This document shows, in pieces, positions 21,373-33,589 of a stretch of 64,000 nt of DNA (positions are counted from its first letter, which is position 1; each line of letters starts with the position of its first letter). The notes under the pieces are model-generated. The model saw only the letters and a list, made by a program, of their open reading frames with translations. It searched no databases and was not told where the DNA came from. Position numbers and translations under genes: made by a program. Origin of the DNA: Apoda limacodes. Lineage: Eukaryota > Arthropoda > Insecta > Lepidoptera > Limacodidae. Where the stretch lies: contig OX291550.1 in the NCBI GenBank assembly GCA_946406115.1, positions 29,736,722 through 29,800,721 of the forward strand. Direction: 5' to 3'.

Positions 21373-22825
21373 TGTTGGTATGTTTTTATAGTTTAATGTA
21401 TTATGGTAACAATTATATTTCATTCCACGTGTGCTCGTTCAGTGTAGTCAGTTAAATATATTTCATTTATGCCTTAGTTACATTTATTTAATAATATATA
21501 GGTAGTTCTGATGACTACAGTTTTTCCTTTCTTATTTGTTGTAAAAGTTGCAGTATTCACAAATTCAGGTGTTAATTCCATTTTGCTATCATGCCAGCAT
21601 AGGCATATTAATCTTGTAACATATCTTGACCATATTATCTGCAAAATAATTTAGAAAATTAGCTATAATCAAAATGGTATTAAGGTAAACGGTAAGTTAT
21701 AATAAGTAGGTCCTAGAGCTAAGCAGCATATTCTAGGGTTTGAATAGAGTAATGGAAGAAATCCTTCTAATGCTTTATACAATATGTTTATGTTTGTGAC
21801 AATGATGAAATGAAATTTGGCACACACAGATTATTATTAGAATTGACCAACAAACATTTTGTAATTATTATTCTGTTGAGTAATAATCAGCTGATTAAGT
21901 TTGTTCCAAAACTACTTTTAATTGCAATATTGTATTTAAGAACACCTCTAGGCTATCCTGTATGACAGTATTTGCTCTCTGCCTTATAGAAGTATATAAA
22001 TTGGTAGATTCCTTCTTATTCACTTTAATTACATATGTTTACAGTATAATTCTTAATGTTTGTTTTTTTAATTGTGTTGCCCTAATGATTAAATACTATT
22101 GTTGTGAGCGTTGGGTAGGTACACTTGCAGAAAACTGACCAAACATAAAAGAAAGGGTAGTTAGGTATCGCAATTCAAACAAATACCACTTCAATTGTTT
22201 GGTATATTTTAGGTTATAGGTTTTAACTGCAAGTTTTCCTACTTCATTTATGGTGTAATGAATAGGTAGGTCCCAGTATCTTGCCGTTAAATACATACAA
22301 TTTTCTTCGATTTTAGTAATCTTATGTTGTCTACTTCCTAGATTCCTTAATTAGTAGGTAACAGTATTTTATAGGCAATTTTGGGTTTTAAATCAGCACA
22401 GACAGTTTCTTTGGTATTCTTTTCACTATTATTAGCGAGTTAAAATTCACAAACAGACACAAAATGAACCAAAACACTGGTTTACACGGAAAATTGTATT
22501 AGGTACGACAAAGCGTATTCTGACCTCGCACACTGGTTTCTGTTGTGTTACTTAACTTTGATTCATTTCTTGCGGATATCTGCTTTAACAATCCATGTTT
22601 TGAAAATGTCTGAAGTTTTTAATTTTATTAATATTAGCTTTGCAATCAGAAAGCGATCAGTTTGTAGCCATTAAAAATGTAAACGCGAATTTGACAGTTC
22701 ATATGGCTTGCTAACCGCTCACTAATTGTGGAGTTTTCTATGACGCGTAGCGATTGAAAATGCATTTTTAACTCCTAGATCGCCTGATAGAGGCGCTATC
22801 GTTGACTTATCGCTTATTGTGAAAT

Positions 22826-23116
22826 ATGAGACTCTTGCTCTGCTCCCGTAAGATTGGTGATAACCCCGCGGAGCTTGTGGCCAGCATAAAATACAATGTC
22901 CCAGCACGCCGCTCCCGTCGCCGGCCACCACTCTTGCTGCACGTGCCAACCGCAGCCACCAATGACGCACGTAACACCATTTCGAAACGACTACCGAAAG
23001 TTTATAATGAAATTTTCAGCGACCTGGATCTCTTCAATTTAAGTGAACAGATTTTTAAAGCCAACGCTGCAACGATATTAAACACAGTGCAAAGTAAAAA
23101 GCAATATACACAGTAA
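22826..23116 (+). pseudogene. LINE ORF2 C-terminus
   Basis: Reads NPAELVASIKYNVPARRSRR, PPLLLHVPTAATNDARN and SDLDLFNLSEQIFKA. This resembles the extreme C-terminus of jockey/CR1 ORF2 ('...NVP.R..R....F..P...TN.....P..R....YN....DLDIF..S...FK'). It is open to a natural stop at 23116 and followed by AT-rich DNA with AATAAA. No RT core is upstream, so it is a 5'-truncated copy. Family assignment is by pattern only. Confidence 0.5.
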
Positions 23117-23129
23117 TAACTATGCTGTT

Positions 23130-23875
23130 AACTACTTATTCACATGCGCGAATACAAATAAAAGTATTTATATACGATTATATGTGTGTGTAAATATATA
23201 TGTAAATGTGAGTAAAATATTAAGGAAAAATAGTTATTTCATATAGACATATTACAACATAACATCTATTAACCAAGCCAACCTCAAATAAATAATATCT
23301 CATTAATTATAATTATAACAAAAAATAAAAAAAAATTATTACTATAAAACAAAATATATCTTAATCCTAATATCATTAATAAATAAACTGTATCATCATA
23401 ATATTATTAAAGTATGTATATATGTATATGTGATGTATGTTTGCGTAAATAAATATTATAAAGGTGAATAAAATAATATAAAACTGTGTTAGTACATAAC
23501 CATGTTACAAACATATTATAATATTATATTTATTTCACCAGCCAACCTCGAACAATTAATTTATTAATATTTACACAACATAATAATTTAGGACACAACT
23601 TTTTGCTGTACCTATCTATGTCACGACATGGGCACAACCGAGGCGCGCAATTGGCGTATTTTCAAGTAAGTTACAGGAGAAGGTATTCCATGCTGATTTC
23701 ACTAACCGTCCATAAGCTTTGTTTTATATACGCATATACTATAAACCTTAAATAGGCTTTACTAAAATGTATACTATACTAATTGTAACTCATAAACTGT
23801 ATGTAACTACTTATACTAAAAATAAATAAAGAGGTCTGTGGCTTTCCAAAATCCTAAAAAGATATTTTTAAGAGC
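23130..23875. other. AT-rich low-complexity stretch
   Basis: Runs of TATA/TGTATA words and AAATAAATA. No gene or clear element. Confidence 0.6.
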
Positions 23876-23879
23876 TTTT

Positions 23880-24370
23880 AATCTTATTTCAAAACATTTG
23901 TATACCGGCCAAGTGTGAGTTGGACTCGCGTACCGAGGGTTCCGTATCTACCTAGAAATTATGAAATTTACAAACACAAACGAAAAACAGTGTGCCGCTT
24001 AGGTCATCGATTCAAGTACTGACCAAACCCAACGTTGCTTAACTTAGAATATTGTCTCTAACAAACAAATGTGTTACTGTTTTTCTTAATAATAAGATAG
24101 ATGGCGCCGTACCGGTACCTTATTTAAATTAGTAATGGCTTTATTTGTTGTTATACTTTAGAGTTCACACTATTTTTCACTGCAAGTTTAAAGTTTATAT
24201 GTACAACGACAATGTGTTTCTTGTATGGGGTCCCCCCTTAAATTGTAACTTTTTATTATTTGTTAGATTATCCCCCATTATAACACATATTTTGTGAAAA
24301 ATTCAGGCTTCTAACTATTTTGGACCAAAAGATAGAGCCTTTAAACAGACACACAGACAGACAGACTCCT
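23880..24370 (+). repeat. Lepidopteran CGGCCAAGTG-type repeat, second full copy
   Basis: A direct copy of 12890-13430, including 'agatggcgccgtaccggtac' and 'cttgtatggggtcccccctt'. It ends in 'cacagacagacagac'. Confidence 0.7.
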
Positions 24371-24673
24371 ATCCTATACTATTTTCATATTATATTCCAT
24401 AATTAATACCATATGGCATTATCTTTCAGCTAACCATAGACTAAATAGTCCAATTCGTTGACGGTACATAAATCTTTGGTACGTAGGCAATAGTAAGAGT
24501 TTTTTTTTGTAATGAAACCTACGCCATAAGCGCTGTAAAATATATTTGCAAACAGATTATATAGTGAATGAATGAGAACAACGCATGTCAACGTTAGTTA
24601 GCGGCCAATTAAACAAGGCTTAAACAGGGCAGTTTTTATGTTCGCTCCTGGGATCTAATTCTCACTTCATCCG

Positions 24674-24699
24674 AGATAATCTCGTATTAGAGATTATCT
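24674..24699. repeat. Perfect 10-bp hairpin
   Basis: AGATAATCTC, loop GTATTA, GAGATTATCT. It lies in the non-R part of copy C. Confidence 0.6.
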
Positions 24700-25609
24700 G
24701 GAAGACACCATCTCGACTGTAAAATTGCGATCGTCGACATCATTTTCTTGTTTGCTGTATTCTCACTATCAATCGAAACAACCTTCGAACAAAATGTCAT
24801 TCGAAGCGGTGAAATGTTGCCATTGAGAACCAGTTACGCTAAGAGGTACGTTCCGTTGCACAGTTTTAGAGCATTTGTAAAAACGCCTACTCTAATATGC
24901 CTCTTTTGATATGTTAAAAAAGGTTTCGGTGACTACGAAATGTTTGAAGCAACATTTTTCTTGTGTTTCATAATTGTTAATTAGGAAATAATAAGTATAA
25001 CTAAGTTTGTAAACTAAATCCCTATTTCGAGAAATTGCTATAATCTTTAAACGGAACGTATTTGGACATAAATAAAAAAAAACTCTGTTTGATTTTGTTG
25101 AGTATTTTATTTGTTTATTTGGTTGAGATTGATGAGGTTTTAAGTTATCCTTATTTTCAAAGGTGTTATTGTGTTTATTAAATTTTTCTCCACATGAAAT
25201 AACCACTTAGTATTATCAAAATACTACGCAGCACTAAAGATGGCGGAGCCGGACCTCAAACATGTTTGTCAATGTATGCGATGTAATCTAGTATTTGTTA
25301 TGATGGAAGTCAATAGAAATAGAAGAATATTATTGTCTTGGGCGACTTTGATAATTGCGGAAATCGGCCAATCAGTCAATTGATAAAAGACTAATAATGT
25401 ATTATGAAAGGAATAAAGGTAAAAAAAATATCATATTTGGTAATATAAGTCTTTTTTCCGCCCTTTTAAATACTCTGACCTATATCTTAGACATTTACTT
25501 TAAATTTGCGAAAATATAGTTTACGCTAAGAGTAGAATTAATGTTAAGAACCCAGTCATTTTGAACTAAATATGTCAAGATTCGAATGCGAGATGTAGTC
25601 TCGAAGCAG

Positions 25610-25793
25610 GGAGCCAATTCTCACGCGGTCGAATTGATCACGAATTCGAAATAAAGTACGAATTTAAACTTTTCTCGAACGAAAATGTAGTTAAGCAATT
25701 CTGGTAATGTCGAATCCGACATTTCTCGAACGCAAACCGCTCGAACTGGGTTGGGCTCGAACCGCTCAATTCGATCGCGTGACAATTGGCTCC
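25610..25793. mobile_element. 184-bp MITE
   Basis: 'ggagccaattctcacgcgg' on the left is nearly perfectly inverted on the right ('cgatcgcgtgacaattggct'), with arms of about 28 bases and 3 mismatches. The inside is rich in TCGAAC/GTTCGA words. It sits inside R copy C only, so it inserted after R copies diverged. Confidence 0.65.
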
Positions 25794-26048
25794 GTACGAA
25801 TAAGCAGTGTAATGTTGTTTAAGGCTTAAAATAGATCGCTATTAGAGTTCACGGTAAGCCTCCTGAATGTATTTCACGTGATTATCTAAGTCAATGCTTT
25901 TGGAATAGTATCCAGTTTTTATCAACGGTGAGTCTTGAGCATTACTGGTGTGTAGTAAATTATCTCCCCTTAAATCTAAGCAAGAAATTAAACAACGATT
26001 ATCTATCTTTTCATGTGGCGTATAAAACTTGGAAAATATTATCTAGCT

Positions 26049-26150
26049 ATCTTCAGTTCCGAGACCATTTGCAAGACAAGGAGAATCTGGCGTCCAAAAA
26101 TCTTTATGTAGTCAACAGAGCGAAGCATTATTTTAAGGCTATTAACTAGA
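26049..26150 (+). pseudogene. Family-2 RT scrap, copy C
   Basis: Reads LQFRDHLQDKENLASKNLYV followed by VNRAKHYFKAIN. It is the same scrap as 3733-3850 and 59997-60100, here without the early stop. Confidence 0.7.
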
Positions 26151-26235
26151 ATAAAGCTTGAAGTAATTGATTGCAAAACCCTGTCATTAGTCATTGTCAA
26201 AAAAAGTAATTATTTGCTGCCATATAATAAAGAGC

Positions 26236-26470
26236 GACCGCGGTGTGTATTTTGTGTATGGCGTTGTTTTGCCGCTATTGAACGGATGTTATCACGATAT
26301 GTTTGGCCTAGGCATTAGGATTCAAAAGTACATTAAGCAAGGTGCTCTCGACCCAGTCTTCCTCATAGAATGACCACAATCTAATAGTGACATGTATTAT
26401 TATTTTCAGCTGTCTGTCGTCACCTATAAATGAACTGTAACATTTATATTCCACTATGAAGTAGCAAATG
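26236..26470. repeat. Repeat shared with 60440-60680
   Basis: 'gaacggatgttatcacgata' through 'ttattattttcagctgtctg' and 'cacctata...actgtaac' match the segment just before the BEL element of copy B. It is deleted in copy A. Its nature is unknown; it may be part of the older host element. Confidence 0.6.
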
Positions 26471-26559
26471 TGTTCACATTCACCTGTGTCAACTAGCCTG
26501 TTTTGATCGTGGCTAATAAAGACATTCAAGGCTCTTCCTGTTATCTTTCTCACTTTTAT

Positions 26560-27860
26560 TTATCTCATTGCCTGAAAGACTAAAATAAAATCACTACCTA
26601 TATTTATTTATACATATTCTCTTATACGTAATATATACTATAATTATATTTATTATACATGCATATTTATATATGTTCATATATTTACTTATATTTATAT
26701 ATACATTATTCATATATATTATTTATGTGTATTTATTTATATTAAATACATTATTGTAGGATATATATACTTCTTAATAACTGTATCGTCACACACCTAC
26801 TATACTATGTTTAACTTTATTATTTCCTGTACCCAAGGTTGTTTTCTATATTTATAAACATATTTTTGTAAAATTATTTTGTTGGTGCGATAAAGTATTT
26901 CGTCGGAATAATCCCATTTGCTGTTATGCTGTATATTTATATTACATTTTAATAATAATCTCGGTAGGTACCAAATTTAATGTTTCTAACATTAAAATTG
27001 ACTTGCATATAAACTTTCAACCACTTTTCACTTGCGTAATCCATTTTTGTTTTAATATTAATATAACAGTTAGCTCATTATACAAACTAGAACTGAACAG
27101 CATTACTTTTTGATTACAGCGACTATTTGGCGGTGTTACCTCGCCCCTCTCCCCCTCACCTTTAAATGGATGATTTCCCTGAATTTCATAGACTAGTGGT
27201 ATTCCGATTTCTGTGATCTCAGCTCGTTCCGAGTCATAAGTTAAGGCACTGGAGGTGCCATGTTGTATTGAGTTGGCACGTTTGCAGCTGTTACTGATAG
27301 GTTTTTAGGAATTTACAACGATTTCTCACTATATCCGTTAAGGGTGTGTGGCGGTAAGCATCAAGTTCGGGAGCTGGCAAGGATTTACAGTTCTTTGACA
27401 CTTCGGTTATCCTGATAGGTGTTGTCTATATGTTAACTTTTAAACGGCTGCCGTGATTTTCAAAGCTCTTCTTCATTTTTACCTAAAAACTATTTTTTTC
27501 CGATAGCTGATAAAATGTAATATTATTTAGGGTCTACCGTCTAGGTACGTATTATCACGTGCCACCGTTCATGGTAATAAAAGACTGCACTAGTACAGCG
27601 ACCACTCAACATGAGGTGGGCCGTAAACTCATTTGCCAGCTTGGTAGTATTAAAAAGGACTGGTTCAGTTAATACTTTGCTGACTCATGTATACTTAAAT
27701 TTTATGCGACGCCTAGATATATGGATATTTATGGATTGCCAAATTTGTAGTTTTTAACTTTTCTTGAGTATCATAATCCGTGTTTACCAGAGTGTTAAAC
27801 CACAGTGAACCTCTACGTATATCTATGCTTGAAGACATAACTGACAAAGGACAATTACTT
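26560..27860. other. AT-rich non-coding stretch
   Basis: Strongly TATA-rich from 26600 to 26770, then unremarkable. No gene seen. Confidence 0.55.
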
Positions 27861-27862
27861 AC

Positions 27863-28735
27863 TGGGCTCAATATTGAAAAGCTAGTTGCCCAAACATGAA
27901 ACATACACTTAGTTGTAGATCTCATACATACGAGCACTTTTTACTATGGCGTCATAAAAATCTAACGCAGAGGAAAAATGATATATGATGCTAAAAACAT
28001 GGGTTTATTAGATTATTTCTATTTTATTTTGAGTTATTATACTTGTGAAGGTTACTAAATAGGACGGAAGTAATGAACATTCATACATATTCCTACCAAC
28101 ATATAGTATTATATTCATGATAATCATTTTTTTCTATAAACATAAAAGAAATAAACTAATATCTATATATACTTCTACTTACTATTTATGTCTAGCACTA
28201 GTCGTAAAGGGTTGTAGGTATATCTTATGTTACTAAAAAAAGGACTTTGTACTGTGTTTACCGAGGGTAAAAAAGAAGGTAGGTCTTTAACACAATAAAA
28301 AAAAAACAGTGTTTGTGTTTAGCACACATTTATTATTCTAAAATATAGTTGCATAGAAAATATCAATTAATCATTTTAAATTGCGGGACGGTGAATTGAT
28401 ACCAGCCTACAGCCATTACATGAGCGCAGACACCAATGGTTCGCCTTCCCGCCAAGCAATTACAACATATGCTCTGAATCCTCTGAAATGCTCTGAAAAA
28501 TATATTTTGCTGCTGCTGTGCCGACTTTTAATTCGCACTCTTAGCAAAGAAACATTTGCAAACGGTAAATTATAATTTTCTAAATTCGACATTAGTTCAT
28601 TAATGTATACCTAAAAAAAACTTCCTGTGGTGCGATTTTTATGACGCCATATCGAAAGTTACTAGAACTAATTATATCTACTGTTTGGTAAAGGTTTCAT
28701 GTTTGGGCAGCATGTAATAAAAATGAGCCCAGTAC
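27863..28735. mobile_element. Long inverted-repeat element (~870 bp)
   Basis: TATGGCGTCATAAAAATC (27945-27962) is perfectly inverted at 28634-28651. Complementarity continues imperfectly outward through 'gcccaaacatgaaac' to 'actgggctca' (about 27863 and 28733), giving arms of about 115 bases. No transposase in the middle. The true ends and target duplication are uncertain. Confidence 0.55.
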
Positions 28736-28927
28736 ACAAGGGGAAAGTTGCGTTATACTTTAATGTCACGTAAATTATATATTTTCTTTTGTATTTTTTC
28801 CCATAGAATCGATTTCCAATATTATTATTTTTTGAATTTATAGATTTAAACGAGTTTAGAGTTAAATTTATTGATTTTTTATGAAAAATTATATTTTAAT
28901 GTATTAATAGAAAGTTAATTATAATAG

Positions 28928-29000
28928 AATTTTTTTTTTATACCACTAAGGTGGCATACATGCACACGGTCCGCCTGAATGTAAGCGATCACTAAGTTAT
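28928..29000 (-). repeat. Family-2 LINE 3' tail
   Basis: 'tttttttataccactaaggt' then 'cacacggtccgcctgaatgt', the complement of the tail at 4160-4213. Confidence 0.65.
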
Positions 29001-30835
29001 TCATTGAAATCGATGATGAATGATGTAGAGAGCAATTTTGTTTTAATTTAATTACTTGTGATGAATTACATATTTATTTGGATAAGGATTAATATCTCGA
29101 TAAATGGGCTATCTAACACTAAAAGAATTTTTCAAATCGGACCAGTAGCTCCTGAGATTAGCGCGTAAAAGTAAACAAACTCTTAAGCTTTATAATATTA
29201 GTATACATAATAATCAAATTAAAAACATAATAACATTAATAACTATACTTTTTTTTAGTTTTTCCCACTGAATACATTGGTTTAGTCAGTTTATAAAAAA
29301 TCGGTCAATAAAGTACATTTTACAAGTATAAAAAAATGTTCTTACAAAGTAAAAAAATATATTGATTACACCATACAATGTTTTATTAATTCAAAAAGGA
29401 GAGTTTCAGACGAATAAAATGAGCGCTACCTAAATATTAAACGAAATGTAAAATATAAGAAAAATATAATATTATATATCGGTGTATTGATTTTTAAAGA
29501 ATTCCTTAGTACTGACTTTTTGTGCACAGACCTAAAATATGCATTACACATTATACTCAGCAACAGAAACTATTCTTTACTGGATATATTACATAATGAA
29601 GTTACTTTAAGTGTGGGCAAGATATTAAAATATACAATTTTAATACCTATTATTCAGCGCTGTTTTCTCAAGACTTTTCAATCAAATAAGTGCAACTTAC
29701 AACTACAAAATGAACAATAAATCATGAAAATAAATAAAAATAAAATATGTTAATAAAATACTATAATACTGTATCCTCAGTTTAATTCAAAACCATAATT
29801 CTATGGGTTGATCAGAGATCAGCAAACTACTCAGAAAAGCCAGATTTTAATCTCACTTATTTTGGTAATCAATCGTAATTGTTTTATAAAAAAACTTGTG
29901 AAATAAATTATAATTAAAAACAATGATTTAAAAACAAAAAAAAATATATAAATATCACAAGTAATCTGAAAAAATTGTTGTTTGACATTGACATTGCCAG
30001 CTGTCAGTGAAACAATGTACCTACTTAAGAATTTAAGAAAATAACTCACTGGTTCACGCTGCCGGGTTCGAATGCCCATCAGAATGAGAGGCAGACACCA
30101 GCTTACTTTTTTATAAAAAATAATATTTACAGGTTTTTGTTCTAAACAAAATCGAAAATCAGGCAGAGCGAAAAAAACACTTAAAAAAAGAGTATATTTT
30201 CATTAAATATATATGTAATTTATAAAAGTTTTTTCGCTTTTACAATTTTGATTTAAATCAGTGATTAAAAAAAAATGTGATTTATATTATGAATAAAATC
30301 AATTTGATTTAAATCGCTCAACACTGGTTACAACATAGATAAGAAATGGTATAATATTGTTGCTGACTACTTTAAATACACTCCTAATGTAATCAACCCA
30401 ACTGAGAGCCCTGTGCAAAGGGGGGGTTATTCATGTAAAAATCACAGAAAACTGAAAAACCAAAGAGCTGCAGTTTGCCAACCACTATGTGAGGGATTTT
30501 AATATACATAATATAATACAATTTAACTGATGTTTGTAGTAAACTATGTTAACTTTGATTCAATTCTACTATAAAAATAATTTTATCACACCTTGGATTT
30601 GTAGTAATTTGAAATCAATTTTCTTTGATTTCAAGGAATATCTATGGTTATGTCAAAGAAATTTTTGAAAAGTTAAACTATAATTATCAGCTGTAAAAAA
30701 CAATAATTTTGTTTTTTTATTCCCTTTGAATTTAATTTCCAATGAATGTCATTAATCATAAATTTATAACTAGGACTAGAAGAATAGTAACTTAGGTTCG
30801 AGTCACATTTAGAACTTTTTACTGGAGCAATTTTT

Positions 30836-30939
30836 AAGGCCTATTCACACATAACAGTTCCGGTAATGAGTCTTCACAATTCTATCACTATTAATTGTAA
30901 ATGAGATAGCTGGTATTGTGACGTGTGAATAGGTCTTTG
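30836..30939. mobile_element. ~104-bp MITE
   Basis: 'aaggcctattcacacataac' faces 'gtgacgtgtgaataggtctt'; the inverted ends share CCTATTCACAC. A tiny hAT-type MITE is plausible, but no target duplication was established. Confidence 0.5.
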
Positions 30940-31554
30940 TGTTTACATGAAATTGTGCTTTACTTTATCTTGCATTTCAGAAAAGGACCTTTTTCATGAA
31001 ACATTCTCTTGCATATTATTGTAAAATACAGTTTGATCCAGTTTACATATTACATAACTATGATTTTCTTTAGTCGGATCATAAGCTAAAAAGAATAAAT
31101 AAACATCTGTGTTACATGTAAAATTAATATAATATCTTTAAGGTCAATTGCTTTTCCGTCTATATTCTAAATCTTTTTTTTAAAAACATCTTGATTCTTG
31201 CCATGGAAAAACTTGAGAATCAATCTATATTGCTTCAGTACTTCTTCGGAGTTCAATTATATACCCCGGCTTGGTGTTAGTGTTCCAACACTAACTTGTT
31301 CAGAATTAACCCAGAGTGCCAACACTTATCCGGTAGTAAAGTCTAGTATAGCTACACCAGTGTAAACACTGTCGATTCAACACTAATATTGAGCATGGTT
31401 CATAGTGTTACAATGTCAAAAACAGTTTTAACATTGGATTTAGTTTGGATGTTTTTAGATAGAGAGTTTTACACAGAGAGTGTACGGAGTGTACCAATGA
31501 GATTTTTTTTAATTCTAAAGTACATTAAATATTCACACCACTGACTTTTCGGTG

Positions 31555-31715
31555 AAGGAAAGCATCGAGAGGAAACCTGCATACATCACAAAAAAAAGAC
31601 GTTTGTGAAGTCCACAATCCTCACTGGGCCTGCGTGTGGTCTATGGGCCAAACCCTCCTTGCCTACGGTGAGGCTAGGCCGTGCCCCAACAGTGGGGACG
31701 TATGAGGCTGCAAAC
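31555..31715 (+). repeat. Common lepidopteran interspersed repeat
   Basis: 'gaaagcatcgagaggaaacc' followed by 'gtgaagtccacaatcc', 'cactgggcctgcgtgtgg' and 'gtgccccaacagtgggga'. I recognise the word order from moth and butterfly intergenic DNA. No coding content. Confidence 0.6.
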
Positions 31716-32239
31716 AAGTAGAGACACTAAGTGTAGGTAACACAGAGTATACACACTACAGCTTAGAATTCATAATGGAATCTAATTTTTCAGTATAATT
31801 ACATTGTTTTAGCGGTTAAAAGTAGTAATAATAATAACACACCATTCAGAACAGAATTGTTAGCGATTTGCATTTCATTATCTTTTGGTAGCAACATAAT
31901 AGCAAAATCTAATACCTACTGACTTTAAGCCGTTGTGCTAATAAATATCAACTATCCAATACGCATATCGGGAGGTATCGATTCTGCGCTACTTTTTGAA
32001 AGCATGCTTAGACGAAATAGGTAGTTCATGCTAGAATGAGGTTTTGCTATTAAATTAAATTAAACTTGAATGTACAATTGTATGAAAAAAAAAATTGGTT
32101 GGGATGTACAAAAGGGTGCGCCGAGGAAAACAGACTTAGAAAAGGTCTTTTTTTTTAGAAAAGGTGGCCTTTTAGTTACTCTGACTAAAATAATTAGTAA
32201 GTCCCATAGCTACTTACCAACTGCAACAGTTATATTTGG

Positions 32240-32594
32240 TTTTTCACTTAATATTTCTGTGTCTGTGAATGCCATTCAAAAGGCGGTTCTCGAAGTGTTT
32301 CGAACAAATTTTGCGATGCTGGATGTAATCTGAAGCCACTGAAAAAAGGATCAAAATTGAAATTAATTCCAATGAGCTTTAGCCACATCATGAACAAATC
32401 TTTGTTCTTTTGCATGTCAAATAATTTGGAGCTCGTCGTAGATGTGAAACCTCTTATAGCATATTTTTTTAACAGACACATTGCCAGATATTGAAATATC
32501 TATAGAAGAAGAAAGATACGAAATTAAAAATAAAGGATTTAAAAACGATTTGTTACATATAAATGAGAAATTTATACGAATTATAAATGCTTAA
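32240..32594 (+). pseudogene. Doubtful coding remnant
   Basis: One frame reads CHSKGGSRSVSNKFCDAGC followed by LKPLKKGSKLKLIPMSFSHI. Another frame (32472-32594), after 'ttttttaacag', reads LPDIEISIEEERYEIKNKGF and ends at a stop. The codon choice looks less random than the AT-rich surroundings, but I recognise no family and cannot exclude chance. Confidence 0.2.
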
Positions 32595-33323
32595 AGTGTT
32601 AAAACCGTTAGCACTCAACTTTTATCTGTTGCACTCAAGTTTTTTTAGCTGAGCGGGCTCTGGCTTTTATAACATATACCTATCAATATTATTTCAGTTA
32701 TATGATTTCCTAAAATTAGAAATATATTTTTTTATTTTATATTTTTTCCAATAGCATTTAGAAATAAAAACTTTGGACTTAAAACAAAAACAACATTTAA
32801 TTTTCACTTAAAAAATTGTTTTTTTTTAACAATGTATTATTTTTCCAGAAATTGGTAATACTGATCTCGAAAAAACTTTTTTTTGGTGTTGTTAACCAAT
32901 CAAAGTCGACGGAAACTTCTGTCATTGACCAATTACTAATGACTGCGGATTTTGATTGGGTGATTCAGGGCCCAGCACCCCCGTTATCTTAATGCAGTAG
33001 TAGGCACCCTCATCAATCGAGCATTCGACTTATGTGAAGATGAGAACACCTTCCGAAGGAATTAGCAAAGGTACAGGAAGCGTTAAGAAAAAACGGATAC
33101 CACGTGAAAGGTGTGCACCGCAGATCCAACAAAAGCCAGTCCCTAGCTAATAGGGTAGAACGTCAGCTCACATATTTGCCGTATATTAAAGGAGTTACAC
33201 TTTCACTGCAAGTTTGAAGTAATAAGATCGGCAACATATTCAATAAAGACCGTATTTAATCCCTTAAAAAAAATCGCACAAAGCCAAATCCCCTAAGGAC
33301 AGTGTACCGCTGGAAAATCCGGG

Positions 33324-33589
33324 TGTATATGTCGCAGGCGAATCGTACAATTCGCCGTTTTATAACATGCTTAGGCAGATTGTAAAGTATGGTATAGAAA
33401 TTATCATATAACTGAACTGATTATTATATGAAGCTTGGCTGGAACGATCCGCTCGCTTCGCTCGCTCTGCATCTACGTTAATAAAAGAAAAACTGAAACT
33501 AACCTAACATACATGACTTATACAGTGCGAATTTTGTTCCTTTCGTTTTGTAAAACGGCGAATTATACGATTAGCCTGCGACATATACA
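33324..33589. mobile_element. 266-bp MITE with 39-bp TIRs
   Basis: Left arm 33324-33362 and right arm 33551-33589 are inverted copies with two mismatches; both start TGTATATGTCGCAGGC. Each arm itself contains GGCGAAT...ATTCGCC, an internal palindrome. The middle has 'gctcgcttcgctcgct' and 'taacctaacat', words common in lepidopteran MITEs. If the ends are TGTCGC/GCGACA, the flanking TATA could be the target duplication. Confidence 0.75.

Larger units (their letters stand above)
19396..22825. other. Non-coding stretch
   Basis: I see no supported gene. It contains the repeat scrap at 20089-20170 and a LINE tail at 21335-21372. Two 'ttatttcag' words (about 20243, 20560) resemble splice acceptors, but no exon follows that I can defend. 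Confidence 0.45.
24407..25980. repeat. Repeat R, copy C (no LINE, no BEL)
   Basis: Matches 745-1016 and 49355-49637 in two parts (24544-24660 and 25800-25980), with about 1.1 kb of extra DNA between them, including a MITE. After 'cccttaaatct' it runs directly into the RT scrap at 26020, where copies A and B have the family-1 LINE. Its first 100 bases ('ttaataccatatggcattat') recur at 44907-45010. Confidence 0.65.
28740..33323. other. Non-coding AT-rich stretch
   Basis: Only small elements are visible (28928-29000 LINE tail, 30836-30939 MITE, 31555-31715 repeat) and a doubtful coding remnant at 32240-32594. Confidence 0.5.

Noticed and set aside
26308..26553. Solo BEL LTR
   Set aside because: It matches 60440-60680, but that segment lies before, not within, the LTR-like start shared with 9168; kept as an unnamed repeat.
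30046..30090. tRNA-like B box ('gccgggttcgaatgccc')
   Set aside because: No A box, no cloverleaf arms and no CCA-adjacent acceptor pairing upstream; at most a chance word or tRNA-derived SINE scrap.
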